Assembly (NCBI RefSeq): GCF_964275005.1
Contig: NC_092697.1
Span: 16,208,138 to 16,272,137 of the forward strand
DNA length: 64,000 bases
Source: Diadema setosum
Lineage: Eukaryota > Echinodermata > Echinoidea > Diadematoida > Diadematidae
Reading direction: 5' to 3'
Positions 35,948 to 48,352 of this stretch are shown here, piece by piece. The position numbers were made by a program, and so were the translations under genes. Each line of letters begins with the position of its first letter. Within the stretch, counting starts at the first letter, position 1. The notes below the pieces were generated by a model, which was given only the letters and a program-made list of their open reading frames with translations, was not told where the DNA came from and did no database searches.

Positions 35948-36269
35948 TTGACCGATTCTGTGACGCGCTATGTGTATTTTTGGCATGGGCGCAGCCATAG
36001 TGGGTGTATCAGCCGACCCCCCCTCCGCACTCCCCCACCCCTCTCCCTACACTAGCACGCGCGCAGAATGAAAAACTACTTTAGCCAATAGGCGTCTCGT
36101 ACTGAGTGCGCGAATGCTTGCTTAGTGCGCGAACCTTTGTTACAAGTGCGTGTAAACATGTTGCCCCTGGGTGGGGGAGAGCAGGGGGGGGTCGGCTGAT
36201 ACACCCACTATGGCTGCGCCCAGTGCCGTAAAATGTCTGCTGCCCTCAACGAACCCGAATCGGTCAATA
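35948..36269. mobile_element. Foldback element with long GC-rich inverted ends in the HCCS 5' intron
   Basis: gcgcagccatagtgggtgta (35989) is mirrored by tacacccactatggctgcgc (36200-36219), with the stems continuing into a C run and a G run inside. Outside, attgaccgattc / gaatcggtcaat extend the symmetry. The interior is rich in CG. Confidence 0.75.
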
Positions 36270-36406
36270 GACTAGTGTCTAACGTTACTATTCTAACGTT
36301 ACTCGTTTGTTAATAAAATGCCATGAGAAACTTCCACAACACATGAATGAAAAATATCGTCATCACGATTAAAAACAGGCAAAACAACAAACGAGATGGT
36401 ACTTAC

Positions 36407-36490
36407 TCTGAATATCTATGCTCTTTTCGACGCAGAAAGTACAAATTAGGTGCAGAAAACGAGTCTAGCAGAAGTTAAGCAACACATGAA
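36407..36490 (-). promoter_or_regulatory. Probable HCCS non-coding first exon and promoter-proximal region
   Basis: On the minus strand a strong donor, CAGA|gtaagt, ends a candidate exon at 36407. The sequence upstream, to about 36.76 kb, is richer in CG dinucleotides than its surroundings. An acceptor at 34232-34233, 26 nt before the HCCS ATG, could receive it. A second minus-strand donor at 36711-36710 follows a 14-codon reading frame (MASKHAPGYCAKSR), giving a possible alternative first exon that does not join HCCS in frame. The upper edge of the exon is arbitrary. Confidence 0.4.
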
Positions 36491-37036
36491 ATGTAGTACG
36501 TTGCGTTGAATGTGGCGGACGTCGCGTTTGTGTTGCATAACTTGTCTCCTTTTTCGCAGGCGAGAAAGCGCCGCAAGTCTGCGGATGTGAGTACAGAGCA
36601 AGCGCCTCCTGATATAACATGTGTGAGCCGAACGAGCCGAATGACCTTAGCCTCCGACGGAGGCAGTTCATTCGTCAGTATCTGGTGGATATGTGCGCTA
36701 TGAGGGCTTACTCTCGATTTTGCGCAATACCCTGGGGCATGTTTCGACGCCATTTTAGTAAGCAAATCGCTGAGATTCTCGCAAGCTTATTACGGATTTC
36801 TGCCTCGCTTTCAACAGAGGAATAAATGTATTTAGGACCTAGTTTTGTCATAGAGAAGTACCATTCCTGCAAAGCACGAAATAGAATAGAAGACAAGCTC
36901 TTTGTTTTGCAATCTATAGCCCCTCAAAGTGCGATGCTGTTTGTGTTGTCTGAAGTCTGAACGGGGGAAATCACATCAGAGCCCCAAGCTTTCCTATTAT
37001 TATTTTTTCTTTTTAATTTTATAAGGCCTAATCTGA

Positions 37037-37090
37037 ATTCTTCTTCTTCTTCTTCTTCTTCTTCTTCTTCTTCTTCTTCTTCTTCTCCTT
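37037..37090. repeat. (TTC)n microsatellite
   Basis: About 17 ttc triplets; the minus-strand poly-Glu frame over it is an artefact of the repeat. Confidence 0.97.
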
Positions 37091-37189
37091 CTTCGCCCTC
37101 TCTTTTGGACGTGAAGGGAATTTTGATTCCAACTCTCCCCCTCTCTCTCGTCTCCAAGTTGCCTTCCTCTTTTGGCCGTGGAGCAGCTG

Positions 37190-37560
37190 CATGCAGTGGC
37201 GGATCTATCATCCAGGTGGGGCGCACCGGAAATTGAAACCGGATTGAAACAAAAATGGAATATTTCCCCAACAGTACTGGTGCAGCACAGAATTTCAGAT
37301 CTGAAAATGCCAAATCTCTCTCGTGTGCATATGGGAGGGGTATATCCCCCCCCCCCCCCACACACACACACACGTTTCTCTGAATGTAGTTTGTCTTGCT
37401 TTTTTGAATGAAACAAAAATCGAATACTTCACCATATAGAGTGTACCAGTATATCTCTGAATTTCAAGTCTCAAAATGCATAAATCTCCCTCGCGTGAGT
37501 ATTCACCTTCCACACTCTCCCCCGCACATTATTCCCTGAATAATCTTTCTTACTTTTTTG
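37190..37560. repeat. Satellite-like monomer with 'gtggcggatc' start
   Basis: cagtggcggatctatcatcc opens it. ccaaatctctctcgtgtgca and ataaatctccctcgcgtgag are two related segments of the G-run satellite, with a C run at 37349. Confidence 0.5.
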
Positions 37561-37739
37561 ACACAGACGTGACAGAAAATAATCTAATATAGGTTTTTCG
37601 TCCATCTTCGCACCATTAAAAATCGATTTCAAATACTTTTTATTCAAATTCTCCCCAATAAGCACACAGGATACAAATTTTCAGTAATTCAATAGAAATA
37701 CTGCCTGGGGACATATTTATTGATATTTCTCTTGAGCAA

Positions 37740-38436
37740 GCCAATAGACTGTATGACATTTCTGGGTATTTGTGTGGATAATACATTTTCGTGGAAAGAC
37801 GATGTTAATATTCTCCGTAAAACAATGTCACAAATAGATGTAATTGATAGATTGAAATATTTTTATCATCTTCCATATAAACTATGCTAACTCCAGCTTT
37901 ATTTTACCGTATATATGGAATTTTAGTGTGGGGCAACACGCATCAATTTCTTTTGGAAAACATTTTATTATTGTAAAAAAAAAAAGTCATTGAGAGTAAT
38001 TTTCAACTTAAATCCGGGTGCTCATACTGAGAATTTGTTTTGTGATAGCAAATTATCAAAGACAAATGATTTATATTTATTTCAGTTGGGTCCATGTTCA
38101 AATACAATAATTAGAAAAAAAATGTGATAAATATTTGATCAAACCTTTTGTCGCAATGATGCGGTACACAATATCCTGCTCGACGTTCCAGTGAATATCA
38201 TTTGCCATTACTACGAACAATTCTCGTCCAAAATACATTCGTTTTCACTGCCCGAGGTTCTGGAATAGCCTCGACAACACTCTAAAAGAAGCTCTGACTT
38301 TTCCTCCCTTCAAATCAAAACTGGAAAAAAGTTCTTTTGTCATCCTCACAAAAACAAACAAATAGATAAAAATGATGATTTTTTTCTTCATTTTCGTAAG
38401 AATAAATAAATAAATAAATACATGATAGATAAATAA

Positions 38437-38515
<79 letters not shown>

Positions 38516-39052
38516 TATTAAGAGTTTGTGTTTCAATCATAGGCCAAATTTGTTTAGAATTTCAAGTCCTTACTCATGCCTTGGTGACATTTCAGATAAC
38601 TGAATTGTAGACACTTGTTTTTGTTTCTCTCCCTTTCTTGTTATGCCCATCTTTAGTTTGTATTCCCGCAGCCTGTGGTCCCTGCTTTCGTTCTTGTCAT
38701 TGTCATAGTCCTTTTTTTCTGTTTGTTTCGCCTGACGTCACGATATCACAATTTTCATACATGGAGTCATTGACTGATCTTGAGATGCCCTCATAGAGTA
38801 ATTCACAAATTTTATAAGCTATGCATTTCTTGTGAATTCCTCTTTTCCATACAGAGTTACAAAATAAGATTGTACTGCTTACTTGTTTATTTATCTAAAA
38901 ACCAATGTTGGTATTATCATAATACTGTATCTATGTTTTGTTGAAACTTATGTGATTCAAAGTTCCTCAAAATAGTAAGCGTTATGTATATTGCTTTGTA
39001 TTACTTTATATGGAAATAAAATCATTTGAATTGAAATGAATTGAATTGAAAT
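37740..39052 (+). mobile_element. LINE 3' fragment with 'ttgaa' tail
   Basis: 37758-38340 carries the C-terminal part of a reverse transcriptase ORF in pieces: FLGICVDNTFSWKDDV, a YCKKKKSLRVIF block corresponding to the conserved 'Q..alRii' region, then FSLPRFWNSLDNTLKEAL near the end. Reading frames shift several times and one stretch contains stops, so it is dead. The 3' end is marked by gaattgaaatgaattgaatt (39027-39050), a tandem tail typical of CR1/L2-like elements. A (TA)n tract at 38438-38511 has expanded inside it. Confidence 0.75.
38438..38511. repeat. (TA)n microsatellite
   Basis: About 36 ta dinucleotides within the LINE 3' untranslated region. Confidence 0.97.
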
Positions 39053-39785
39053 CCTGACTTCAACTTAGTCATTGTCATCTTAATTCGTTTTCGTCAGCCA
39101 TTTTCAAAGAGATTGCATTCAAATCGTTAATTGCCATTGAAATTCATCCCAGTCGCCCATCGACTGACACAAAGATCAACTTAGACTTTGTCACAATTTC
39201 ATGAATTCAGTTTCAAAGAAATTACTCTATAGTTAGATAAGTATTAGTCGTTTATTGTGAGAGCGAGCCAATTCTAAACCGGCATTATCTCACTTTCTCC
39301 CGGTATTCAGATCAGTAGACAATATTCCAAAAACCGTTTACTTTGACAATATTTATGGTAAACAGAAAAAAAAGATAGTTGCGAACCTAAATCGCAGAAG
39401 TGGACCATAAAAAATCACGTTTCTAATCAAGACAGATTATTTAGAATCAAGGTGCCTTCCTATATGAAGACCTCGATTTAGGAATCTTGAGGTTGCACAT
39501 TAATCAGGGGGTCAACAATGGTCAATCGACATAATATTATCATGCATCTATATGTGTATAAAACAAACATGGAAAACGGCAAAAAAAAAAATGATGTCTC
39601 TTCATTTTCTTTTGATTAAAGCGGGCTTAGGTACATGTAAAATCATCTTTAATCATGTTGTATGTGCCTGGAAACATGGATCTCTGTCTTCATTGTGTGA
39701 CAGTGTAATGTTCCTCCCTGTGTGTTGTGGGTGTGTTTGTATGTATGTGCATGTGTGTGTTTATATGTATATTATAAGATATACA

Positions 39786-39948
39786 CAGGGGCGGATCCAG
39801 GAATTCCGTAAGAGGTGGGGGGGGGGGCGGGGGGCGCCTTTAGGAAATTAAAGGGGTACATGTGGCTCTCATTTTTTCTTTTTATTTCTTTTGTTTTATC
39901 AAAAATGAAGGAAGGCGCGTCCGGTGTGCCCCACCAGGATCCGCACTG
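39786..39948. mobile_element. Short MITE with 'cagKggcggatcc' ends
   Basis: CAGGGGCGGATCCAGGAA at the left and CCACCAGGATCCGCACTG at the right are inverted repeats around a G run and an A/T-rich centre. Left-end relatives occur at 35196 and 37196. Confidence 0.6.
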
Positions 39949-42679
39949 ATATGTGTGTGAGGGTGTGTATGTGTCTGTGTTTGTTTTTCTTTGTTTGTTT
40001 GTTTGTTGTTGTTTTTGTTTTTTTTTTGGGGGGGGGGAGATGCCTGGCGCGTGTGTGTATGTCGCTCCTTAATGTGCAAAAGGTGAGCGATTGTGAGCAA
40101 ACAGAAAAGAAAAAAATGTGATACAATAATAAAAAAAAAATGACTAAATTGAATAGACTTTGTTCGAAAATGATCGACAAAAGACGAAATTGAAACTAGG
40201 ATTGGAGCTTCCAGATCTATACCCAGGGACGAAATTGAACTACAAATTTACTAAATTGTATGGAAAAAAAAAAGTTTGAAAATGAACGGGGAAACCTATA
40301 CATCTATACGGTTGCTTACCTCCTTAAAGAGGAAATCCAGCCCCAAAATAAATAAACTTCAAAAGAAAGAGAAAAATATTCCCTACAGAACGATACAAAA
40401 AATGACAAAAATCGGGCAAGAAATAAGAAGCTATGACATTTGTGCTCTCACAATTTCTTGTTCATTTCAAATACAGAAATGACAAAAATCTCATTCACTT
40501 GTAAATATAAAACTTGCTTTAAAACTATGCACCAAAAAGGAAAAAAAAAAGAACAAAAATGTTAACTCTGATATGTCTTGGTACAGGTATGAGAACATGC
40601 CTTTCCTTGCATTAGCTAAAAATAACATATTTTCCACATTTCATATAACATGCATGAAAAATTGTGAGGGTATGACATCATCGACTCCCTCACTGAATAT
40701 TCATAAGGAGTGGTCAAGAAATGCTTTCCCAAAAAAAATGTGAAATTTCAAAATGTCATACAGCTGTACCTTCCCTATTTCTTATACGATTTTTGTCATA
40801 TTTGTATCGTTCTACAGAGAATGTTTTTGTTTTTATTTCTAAGTTTATTTACTTTTGAGGTGGATTTCTTCTTTAAAACAGAGGAAATGAAAGGGAGGCA
40901 GAATTCACTCCATGTATTGGGTCATATTCATACGCCTGCGATAATCCCGCGATTTGCTTACTAAAATGGCCGCCATTGCGTACATCCGCTTGCGTGCAAA
41001 ATCGTGAGAAAAAGTTCGCAAACTTGATCCGCACAACAACGGGGCAAATAATTTTTCATGGATATCAGCGGTACGTGATAATGATCGATTCAATTTGAGC
41101 GGCAATTACACTTTTGAAATAATCAAAGAATTTAAATATTATACAAAAATTTTAAGATAATTTATTCATGCATTAGTTGTACGAAATATTACAAAAATAT
41201 AAATTTACATTGCATGATCATCATTCCGAAATCATCGGTCTTGCAACTTATCATATAAATTGGCAATGCGAGGTTTGTGCTATCGTCAAAAAGAAATTAA
41301 AGGAGAAACAGTGAAAAGAGTGGACCCACTGTTGGGGACGAGAGCGGAAAGGAAATAAGTACACCTGTGGATAATTTTGGACGTTTTTATCTTGCCTCAA
41401 GGGTGAGATATTACAGAGGTAAAATCTTGATTCCAGAGTGAATTTTAGCCGTATGGATAGAACTATTAGAATGTGTTTGTATTTGCTGCTATGAAGTGTG
41501 GTCCCATCTACCTAAAACTGTGTCCCTAGTAGGGGCCTATGTGGGCCCTGGTTGTCTTTGCGCAGCGCAGAGATGCCTATAAAGCCCTAGATGCTTGTCC
41601 GATGATAATTTACATAGGTACCTGGCCCTACATATAAACTGTATACAGTACAACTAGTCCAGCACGGGTTCTAATTCGGTACTAATCGCGATCGCGTCGG
41701 ATTCTCGAAAATCTAAATTTAGTTGATCTTCTGCCAGTTCTGGAATGATTAAAGATTCTAAGCCAAATTTTACAATAAATTTACCTCCTTGTAACGTAAC
41801 GGTTACACTGACAGTATAAAATCATCACATGATTGTCATGAACATGTCAGTCAGATAAAATTATAAACTTTTTCTTTGGCAATGCGGCCCGGGCCTCGGG
41901 CCCTAGAATCGATCATTGGTAAATTTAGATCTCTACCTCTTTCCCCGTATTTATGCCAAGGTGATATCCCATGCCATGGCCATGAACTACCACACACTGA
42001 CTGAGCAGCTGGCGAGCTTCTCTTGTTGTGTGGAACGCTGTTTGACAAGTGCGGAAGTGGTACTGTAGAGTGATAAAGCCCACCTTGCTTGCACTGCAAT
42101 TTTGAGACTTAAACCCACCAACACTGCGCAGTATTGCGTACCTTTGCTCTCTGCTGCTGCAGGATTATCGAGCTATACATTTACAAGGACAATGTTGTTA
42201 TGTTGCATCACAGAAAATTCCCCTGAATGATCATGGCGCAAAGTGTGAGGAAGTCTGCTATGCAGTAGCTTTCATTTTTTAACATTCTAGCTAGCCACAA
42301 CAATCACGTAAATATTTTTATGCCTCCTTCATCCATCCGCTGCCACCGCGATTCCCGAAACTGCCACCCATGCAAGTGAGGTTTGTGTGTGTATGTGTGT
42401 GTATACATGTAGTGCCAGCCTGCACATGGGTATCTGTGTAGAGATGATAACAGACTGATGGATCGGGATTATACGATTTTTGTGGATTTTTCTCTTTCAT
42501 TATTTCACAAAATAATTTTGCTAAAGACAGTGGACATGTTACTTACTTGGGTTTACTTGGGTGTAGAGATGTACTGTATAAGCATCTGCTTATGTGCCCC
42601 TCGTCACTGTTTGTCTCTGATATGGGTCGTACTTCAATGGGTGGCTTTCCCAATGTCTCTCTAGTGCCGACTTGATTTG
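39949..42679. other. Intergenic stretch; possible SMIM15 promoter region
   Basis: No coding exon was recognised. At 40965-40980 aaaatggccgccattgcg is a YY1-like promoter motif followed by CG-containing sequence and a gtacgt donor (41080), so a non-coding first exon of SMIM15 could lie here. This is inferred only from sequence style. Confidence 0.25.
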
Positions 42680-43312
42680 GTTTACACTGGTGGCTGAGAC
42701 TGCTGCTTCTGGTAGAGCATTCCAGTTATGCTTCTTACAGCAAAGGCATTTTGTCTCAGCCGCAGTCTAATTCTTGGTTTCTTCGATTTCAAGCTGTGGC
42801 CTCTGGTGTTGCTGCATTCAACCATGTCAAAGAATTGAGTACTGTCAAGATGATCTATTCCCTTTATGATCTTGAATATCTGAATGAGCTCGGCTCGTTG
42901 CCTTCTGCATGCAAGGGTAGGTAGCTGGACGGTTTTCAGACGCTCTGCGTATTCCAGATGACGAAGGTGGGGGAGCAATCTTGTTGCCCTGTGTTGTACT
43001 TTCTCAAGTAGGGCTTCATCCCTTTTGAAAGTAGGAGACCACACCATATTGCAATACTCGAGTGTCGGTCTTTAGTGCTTTGTACAACTTGAGCCATCCC
43101 TTCTCATTCAGCGCTGAGAAAGATCTCTTGATTATTCCAAGTTTGACATTAGCTCTTTTGGCAAGCTCAGCTGTTTGTGCACTGAATGTGAGGAATCTAT
43201 CACAGATCACTCCAAGATCTTTTTCGGAGATGTCCTGAGTGATCTCCTCCTCACCATCTTCTCCTGACATGGTACATGTTTGTATATTGATGGCATGGGA
43301 TACTTTTACCAT
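42680..43312 (-). mobile_element. LINE fragment, reverse transcriptase ORF C terminus
   Basis: On the minus strand two overlapping frames carry EKDLGVICDRFLTFSAQTAE, KRANVKLGIIKRSF, then VWSPTFKRDEALLEKVQHRA, TRLLPHL and QIFKIIKGID. These are blocks of the CR1/jockey-like reverse transcriptase C terminus. One frame change separates the halves near 43050, where the usual LY.ALV.P.LEY block is broken. Both ends are truncated. Confidence 0.8.
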
Positions 43313-43757
43313 AGTGCATGTTTGTTATAAGGGGATTGCACTGTATAATGTACAGCAGAATATGAAACTTAAATGCCTTTTAATGCCCCCAAAATAGATC
43401 TATTCAATGAAGTATCCAAGTGAAATCAGTTAAATTAACAATTTTCAGGAATTACCCAAACTCTGTACAATGTACCAGTACAGTACTGTATTTATCAGTG
43501 CAGTGTATGCTGTTCTTTTGGCTGAATGTTACAAGGATGCAGAACTGTAGAAACTACAAGTACATTTGCTTAGTGTTTTAGAGAAGGGGCTCATCTGGTC
43601 GTGTTTAGCCTTCTTTGTCTGTAGACATTAATAGCATGTGTTTCACATTACATATACATTAGTTCGTTTTGTTTTTTTCACTCGGCAGGTTGTGAGCAGT
43701 ACGTACATTACATCGTGCTTGATTAGTATTTTCTGTGTATTTTCTGTTCAAAGGAGA

Positions 43758-44066
43758 ATGTCCGGTGAAGAAGACATCCCTTTGGAAGACTCCCTAGGAG
43801 GAGGTGGAGGCAGCGATGGCGATGACAACTCCTGGAAGCGTTGGATTGAGAAGAACATTATTCTGTGGGCAGCCAAGGATCCATGGGGCTTCATTTCCAC
43901 CATATTCATGTTCCTCACACCCCTGTTCATCCTGAGCGGAATCCTGTCCTACATCCTCTACAAGGACATTGAGAAGAAGGAGAAGGAGAAGAAGCGGAAA
44001 GCGAAGCGAGACATCAACATTGCCAAAGCTCGAGGGCGAAGTGGCCGCTCAAAAAAGACTGATTGA
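43758..44066 (+). CDS. SMIM15: Small integral membrane protein 15, 102 aa
   Basis: The core WAAKDPWGFISTIFMFLTPL (37-56), a single membrane span at about 46-68, and a highly charged lysine/glutamate tail (YKDIEKKEKEKKRKAKRD... NIAKA) match vertebrate SMIM15, whose core reads WAAKDPYGF and whose tail ends in NIAKA. Vertebrate SMIM15 is about 74 aa. Here a 25-residue acidic, glycine-rich N terminus (MSGEEDIPLEDSLGGGGG) precedes W26, and the tail gains a short RGRSGRSKKTD. The whole CDS lies on one exon. An acceptor (ctcggcag) at 43681-43688 puts the exon start near 43689, with the ATG as its first in-frame Met. Molecular function is not established in the family. It lies 7.2 kb beyond the 3' end of NDUFAF2, as in vertebrates. 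Confidence 0.9.
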   Translation: MSGEEDIPLEDSLGGGGGSDGDDNSWKRWIEKNIILWAAKDPWGFISTIFMFLTPLFILSGILSYILYKDIEKKEKEKKRKAKRDINIAKARGRSGRSKKTD

Positions 44067-45512
44067 TGAAGACTTCAATGACAGCCTTTCCTTGCTGGGA
44101 ATGGACTCCATAGACGGCAAGCTCTTTGTAATTGTATGTTTAGAGACTCGATTACCTAATTTGAATTTTGTTATAGAAATGGCTTCAGTTTATGATGAGT
44201 GTAATGTGAATTGCAATTGTGTCAATGCATCTATTGTTCAGACATTTCTCGTGTGTTTGTTGGTACAACCATTGCCATATCCCTCCAAATTAACAGGCAG
44301 AAGTTCTTTGTTCATCAGTTTCTGCTTTCCTGACATGGTTTATCATGGAAAATGCCACAAGGCATTACATGTATTGGTACTTTGTTTGATCTTCTGAATC
44401 TTTGATATTTCATTGAGACTTGGTAATAATGGACAGAGTGTACAGGTAACAGTATGTGAAGGTGACTGCATGATGCATAAGAACACAATACATTTGTAGT
44501 GTGGCTCCATGCAGTAATTTGCAAAAACTTTACAGTCAACTCTCATGCATTTTTAGAGGATCTTCAGTACATTTTTAGCGATCACAGCAGCAAACCTGCA
44601 CTGCCATAAACGACCACAACAACCTGTATGTATTTTAGTATATTCTGCTCTTGATCAGGGTAAACATGTCAAAAGAAGACTAGTGTCTATCAGATATTTT
44701 CTGAACTTTGAAATTTTTATACAGTTTTGGACATCCTGTTGAAGTATAAAGTGTTAAGGTTCCCCTTTATATCTTAATTTGAACTTCGGAGATATTGAAA
44801 TGCAGTGTGCACCAAGAAATGTTTATAAATACAGTATGTACAATTAACATGTAATATCACTATTTGTCTTTGCATAGTCAGCATAGTACCGTACACCCTG
44901 TGCATTGTGAAAATAGGCATTTGTCTGTCTTCAAAACATCTTTGAGATTTGATGTACTATCCATGTGTAATTAATTGTTTGAAATAATTTCAATTTCAAT
45001 TTCAATTTCAATTTCATTGCCATGCCAGAGGCCAGATATGGGATGTTGATGCAGACCTTACAACTCATGGGCCATCTCAAAGCTAAGAGTCATACAGCTG
45101 TTTAAAAATGACATTCAAAACCATGTTCTGAAGGCTGTCAGGAAGTCCATACCCCAATAAATAAGCCCTATACAATGGTTTATTCTTACTAAGTTACTAC
45201 AACATAAGTATCACCATAACACTGTCACACCATGTTTATATGGAAGCTAGTCTTCAGTGGGCCAAGAATCAGTCAGAGGCGAAGTGTTTTTCTTTGACCA
45301 TGACTCTATAGGGTAATGTATTTTCTTGTTTTCAGTTTGTAATAGTTTGGCATGGACAGTGAAGAGTGCACCAAGATTACAGGACTTTTTTGTGTGTCTT
45401 TGTATTTTTCTAAGTATGGGGAGATTGGTCAAGCACATTTTTAGAATGACCACTTTTGTTTTGACACCGTTCTCCTTCCCCTCTTGGGTGTTCCCGAGAA
45501 GATTTTGGCTTA
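44067..45512. other. SMIM15 3' flank
   Basis: Contains a (caattt)n tract at 44989-45016 and otherwise nothing recognised; part of it is presumably the SMIM15 3' UTR. Confidence 0.4.
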
Positions 45513-45722
45513 CTGTACGAGCTGAAATTTTCGCGGTGGTTTTATTTTCGCGAATTTCGCGAATCGCCTTTGAACCGCGAAAATAACAACACGCAAAAAT
45601 AACAACGTGCGATTAGATAAGTACAGTTAGACCTCGCAACAGCGAAATTAACAACACGTGAAAATGTCCTCCTAGTAGTAATTCGCGAAAATATCTGTAC
45701 GCGAAAATTTCAGCTCGTACAG
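45513..45722. mobile_element. TA-flanked MITE, family 2, clean copy
   Basis: Inverted ends CTGTACGAGCTGAAATTTTC and GAAAATTTCAGCTCGTACAG are perfect over 20 bp or more and lie between TA dinucleotides. The interior is rich in cgcgaaaat and its complement. Length 210 bp, no coding sequence. Confidence 0.9.
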
Positions 45723-45724
45723 TA

Positions 45725-47228
45725 TGCAGATTTCTGCCATCATTACAAGCACCCATATGCCCCCAACGCCATTCCATAACCATATATTTTGATGTGTGCA
45801 ACATTCTAGATCCCAACTGCCTTCATGTTTGGCACATTGAGATGACAGTAGCAGAATGTCCTTCAAATTTCCTTCCCCTTTGTTGCATGGCAGTCATAAA
45901 CCTCATGTCACTTGTATGCTCTTACAGTATGTGTCAGTCATGGTAGCTGCTACACAACTCAAGTACAGTACTGTATGCTTGATAGCTCCAGTTCTGTGCC
46001 AAGCCCAAACTCAACTGAAAAGTAGATACAAGTGTAGACTGACAGACAGACCCTATGGAAATTTTGCAAGAAGTTGTGACATGGACTCCGAGGGTGGTCA
46101 ATGATGCAGCAAATCTCAAATCTCGTATCCACATGTCACTCTTTGGATCTGGATGTGTGAAACATTTCCCCCCACATATGCATCAACTGTCAAGGAGCAC
46201 CTGAAATGGCTTTTGATACATAGATACATGTATGTCAGTAAAATGTACATGATTCATGTGTGCAGTACCCCAATTATTTGTGGTAGATATTGTTTCTTGT
46301 TTTTGTTTGATACTGCATTTGGGTTGGAGGAAACATCAGTGGACAGCTACAGTACATAGGGTGACAGATTATAAGGAGCCTGTCTGCCACAGTGATTGTG
46401 TATGCAACCCAGGGCAAACTTACTCAATATTACAGTATTGTGTACAGTGGTGTGCAGTACAGATGTAAATGACAAAAAATATGTTTTCCAATTACTAGAG
46501 AGAGATCAAATACCAGGAAATAAATGTTTTATTGTACATGTACTGTATTTACCATGTGTCTCTGTATGTGCTGCTGCTTTTGTTGTACATGTATTTTTAA
46601 AAGTAAGATTCTGGGTAATGTTTGTCTTCAATTATTACATTTAGTTATTCTACAAATTAAGTCTTCACACAACTGTTGTTTACATTGTGCAACCATCTAC
46701 ATTGTAAATCTTGTTTTTAATATCCATGCCAAGTTTTCTACTTTGTAAATGAGAAAACTTTTGATAAACCAGCTGTGAATTCGTAATGGATGATATTATT
46801 ATTATTAAATACTGGCAATAATACATCAGCTTGTGTTTTTGTCATTTTTTGTCCCCAATATTGTTCCTTCATAATCTGTAGAATAAAATGAATGGAACAC
46901 AATGTGGCATCAAGGAGGTTCTATTGATACTGGGTAACATATTGTAGCTGTTCATGTTTATCTTTCACAGGTGACAACCTTTAAAGCGATTTCCTTTCCA
47001 TTATCTACAATGTATGTGCAAAATTACTTTCTAAGGTGCCATCAACCACTTGCAGAAACACAAACAGGGATAGAGAAAGAGAGAGGGAGGGAGATAGGAG
47101 AGGGAAATGCACTGTATGCAAATGCATGCAAGCATACTGTGTGATGTTTATCCTTCTTGTTGAGGATGAGTTAATTTTGCTATAACACACAATTTCCATA
47201 GATACCTGCCCAAGTATACTGTACAGTG
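45725..47228. other. Intergenic stretch without recognised features
   Basis: Short open frames only, none with a domain signature; no clear repeat boundary. Confidence 0.4.
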
Positions 47229-47469
47229 ATGTATACGCCATTTATTTAGCAAGTCTAATTATTGCAAATGGGGACTTTCTGACAGTTTCGCCAGTGGTTA
47301 AATTTGTGATTGTGGAGTACATGTACATGTACAGTACATCGTAATAAACTGAGAAATGCATTCATGCTCGTTGCATTCATGACAGGTTTACGTGGCTTAA
47401 ATTCCGAATAACACCCAACTCACAAAATTTGCACAAACAAAATCCTCATAAAATATCTGGCACATTCAG
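47229..47469. mobile_element. TA-flanked MITE, family 1, copy 3 (decayed)
   Basis: tgtatacgccatttatttag at the left and cataaaatatctggcac at the right match the family ends with several changes; the interior resembles 28256-28497. Confidence 0.6.
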
Positions 47470-48010
47470 TACATTGTACTCTGGACTAGTCTTCAACAGC
47501 CTAAACGAACATTCAAACTGATATTAGTAATCCCATGAAAATCCATCACACACAACTGCAGAGTACACCAACAAACAATATCGAATCATACAGTTCAGCA
47601 TATTGTAGTGCAAACTTTATGAATGTACATGTACATGTATTTCACACACTTTACAGACCTCAGTATCATTCAAAACAAAACGAAAAATGTAAAAAAATTA
47701 AGCATGTATCGTACATTGTAGCTGATGATCATTTATATAGAGATGTAAAATATATTATACATGTACTTCATTCTTTACACGACAGAATCTCTGCTGTCTT
47801 TACGGGCAAGTGCCATACAATTGCCATCTCCACATTACAATGTGGTTAGAAAACTAATTAAAACATACATATACAATTGTATATGTATATATACTGTATA
47901 TATTTTCTTTCTTTTTTTTTTTTGGTGGGGAAGGGGTGCAGTGGATACGCATGATACACAAATTTACGAAACTTGGACATGCGTGTTGATACACAATGGA
48001 TGTCCTAATA

Positions 48011-48191
48011 CAGCGCACTCCCGCTATAACGAACACTGTTTTAACTAAATTCCACTTACAACAAAATCAACAGGCCACAACATTATCGGGTCTATGTATT
48101 TTGATTGTTTATTTGTTCTGTTATAACGAAATTTTGATGTAACAAAAGAAAACTGCTGTCCCGAGGACTTCATTATAACGAGAGTCCACTG
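48011..48191. mobile_element. 'CAGYGCACTCCCGYTATAACG' MITE, copy 2
   Basis: cagcgcactcccgctataac and ttataacgagagtccactg form inverted ends between TA dinucleotides. Length 181 bp. Confidence 0.8.
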
Positions 48192-48352
48192 TACAATGAA
48201 CAACCTTTCACGGCACATTTTGCACCTAAACAAATTCAGAAAGAGCAAGAGTGAATTCAGTGGTGTACTTGATCGTTTACTTTTTCATTTCACTTTGATT
48301 TGGAATTCAGGACACAGAAAAATATCAAGCTGGCCCATAAAGAGTTGTTTAA

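Noticed and set aside
37000-37416. Minus-strand frames with long poly-Glu and poly-Arg
   Set aside because: They are translations of the (TTC)n microsatellite and neighbouring C runs.
43638-43757. Longer SMIM15 starting at an upstream in-frame ATG
   Set aside because: The added 40 residues are hydrophobic, lie across the apparent intron end (ctcggcag at 43688) and have no counterpart in the family.
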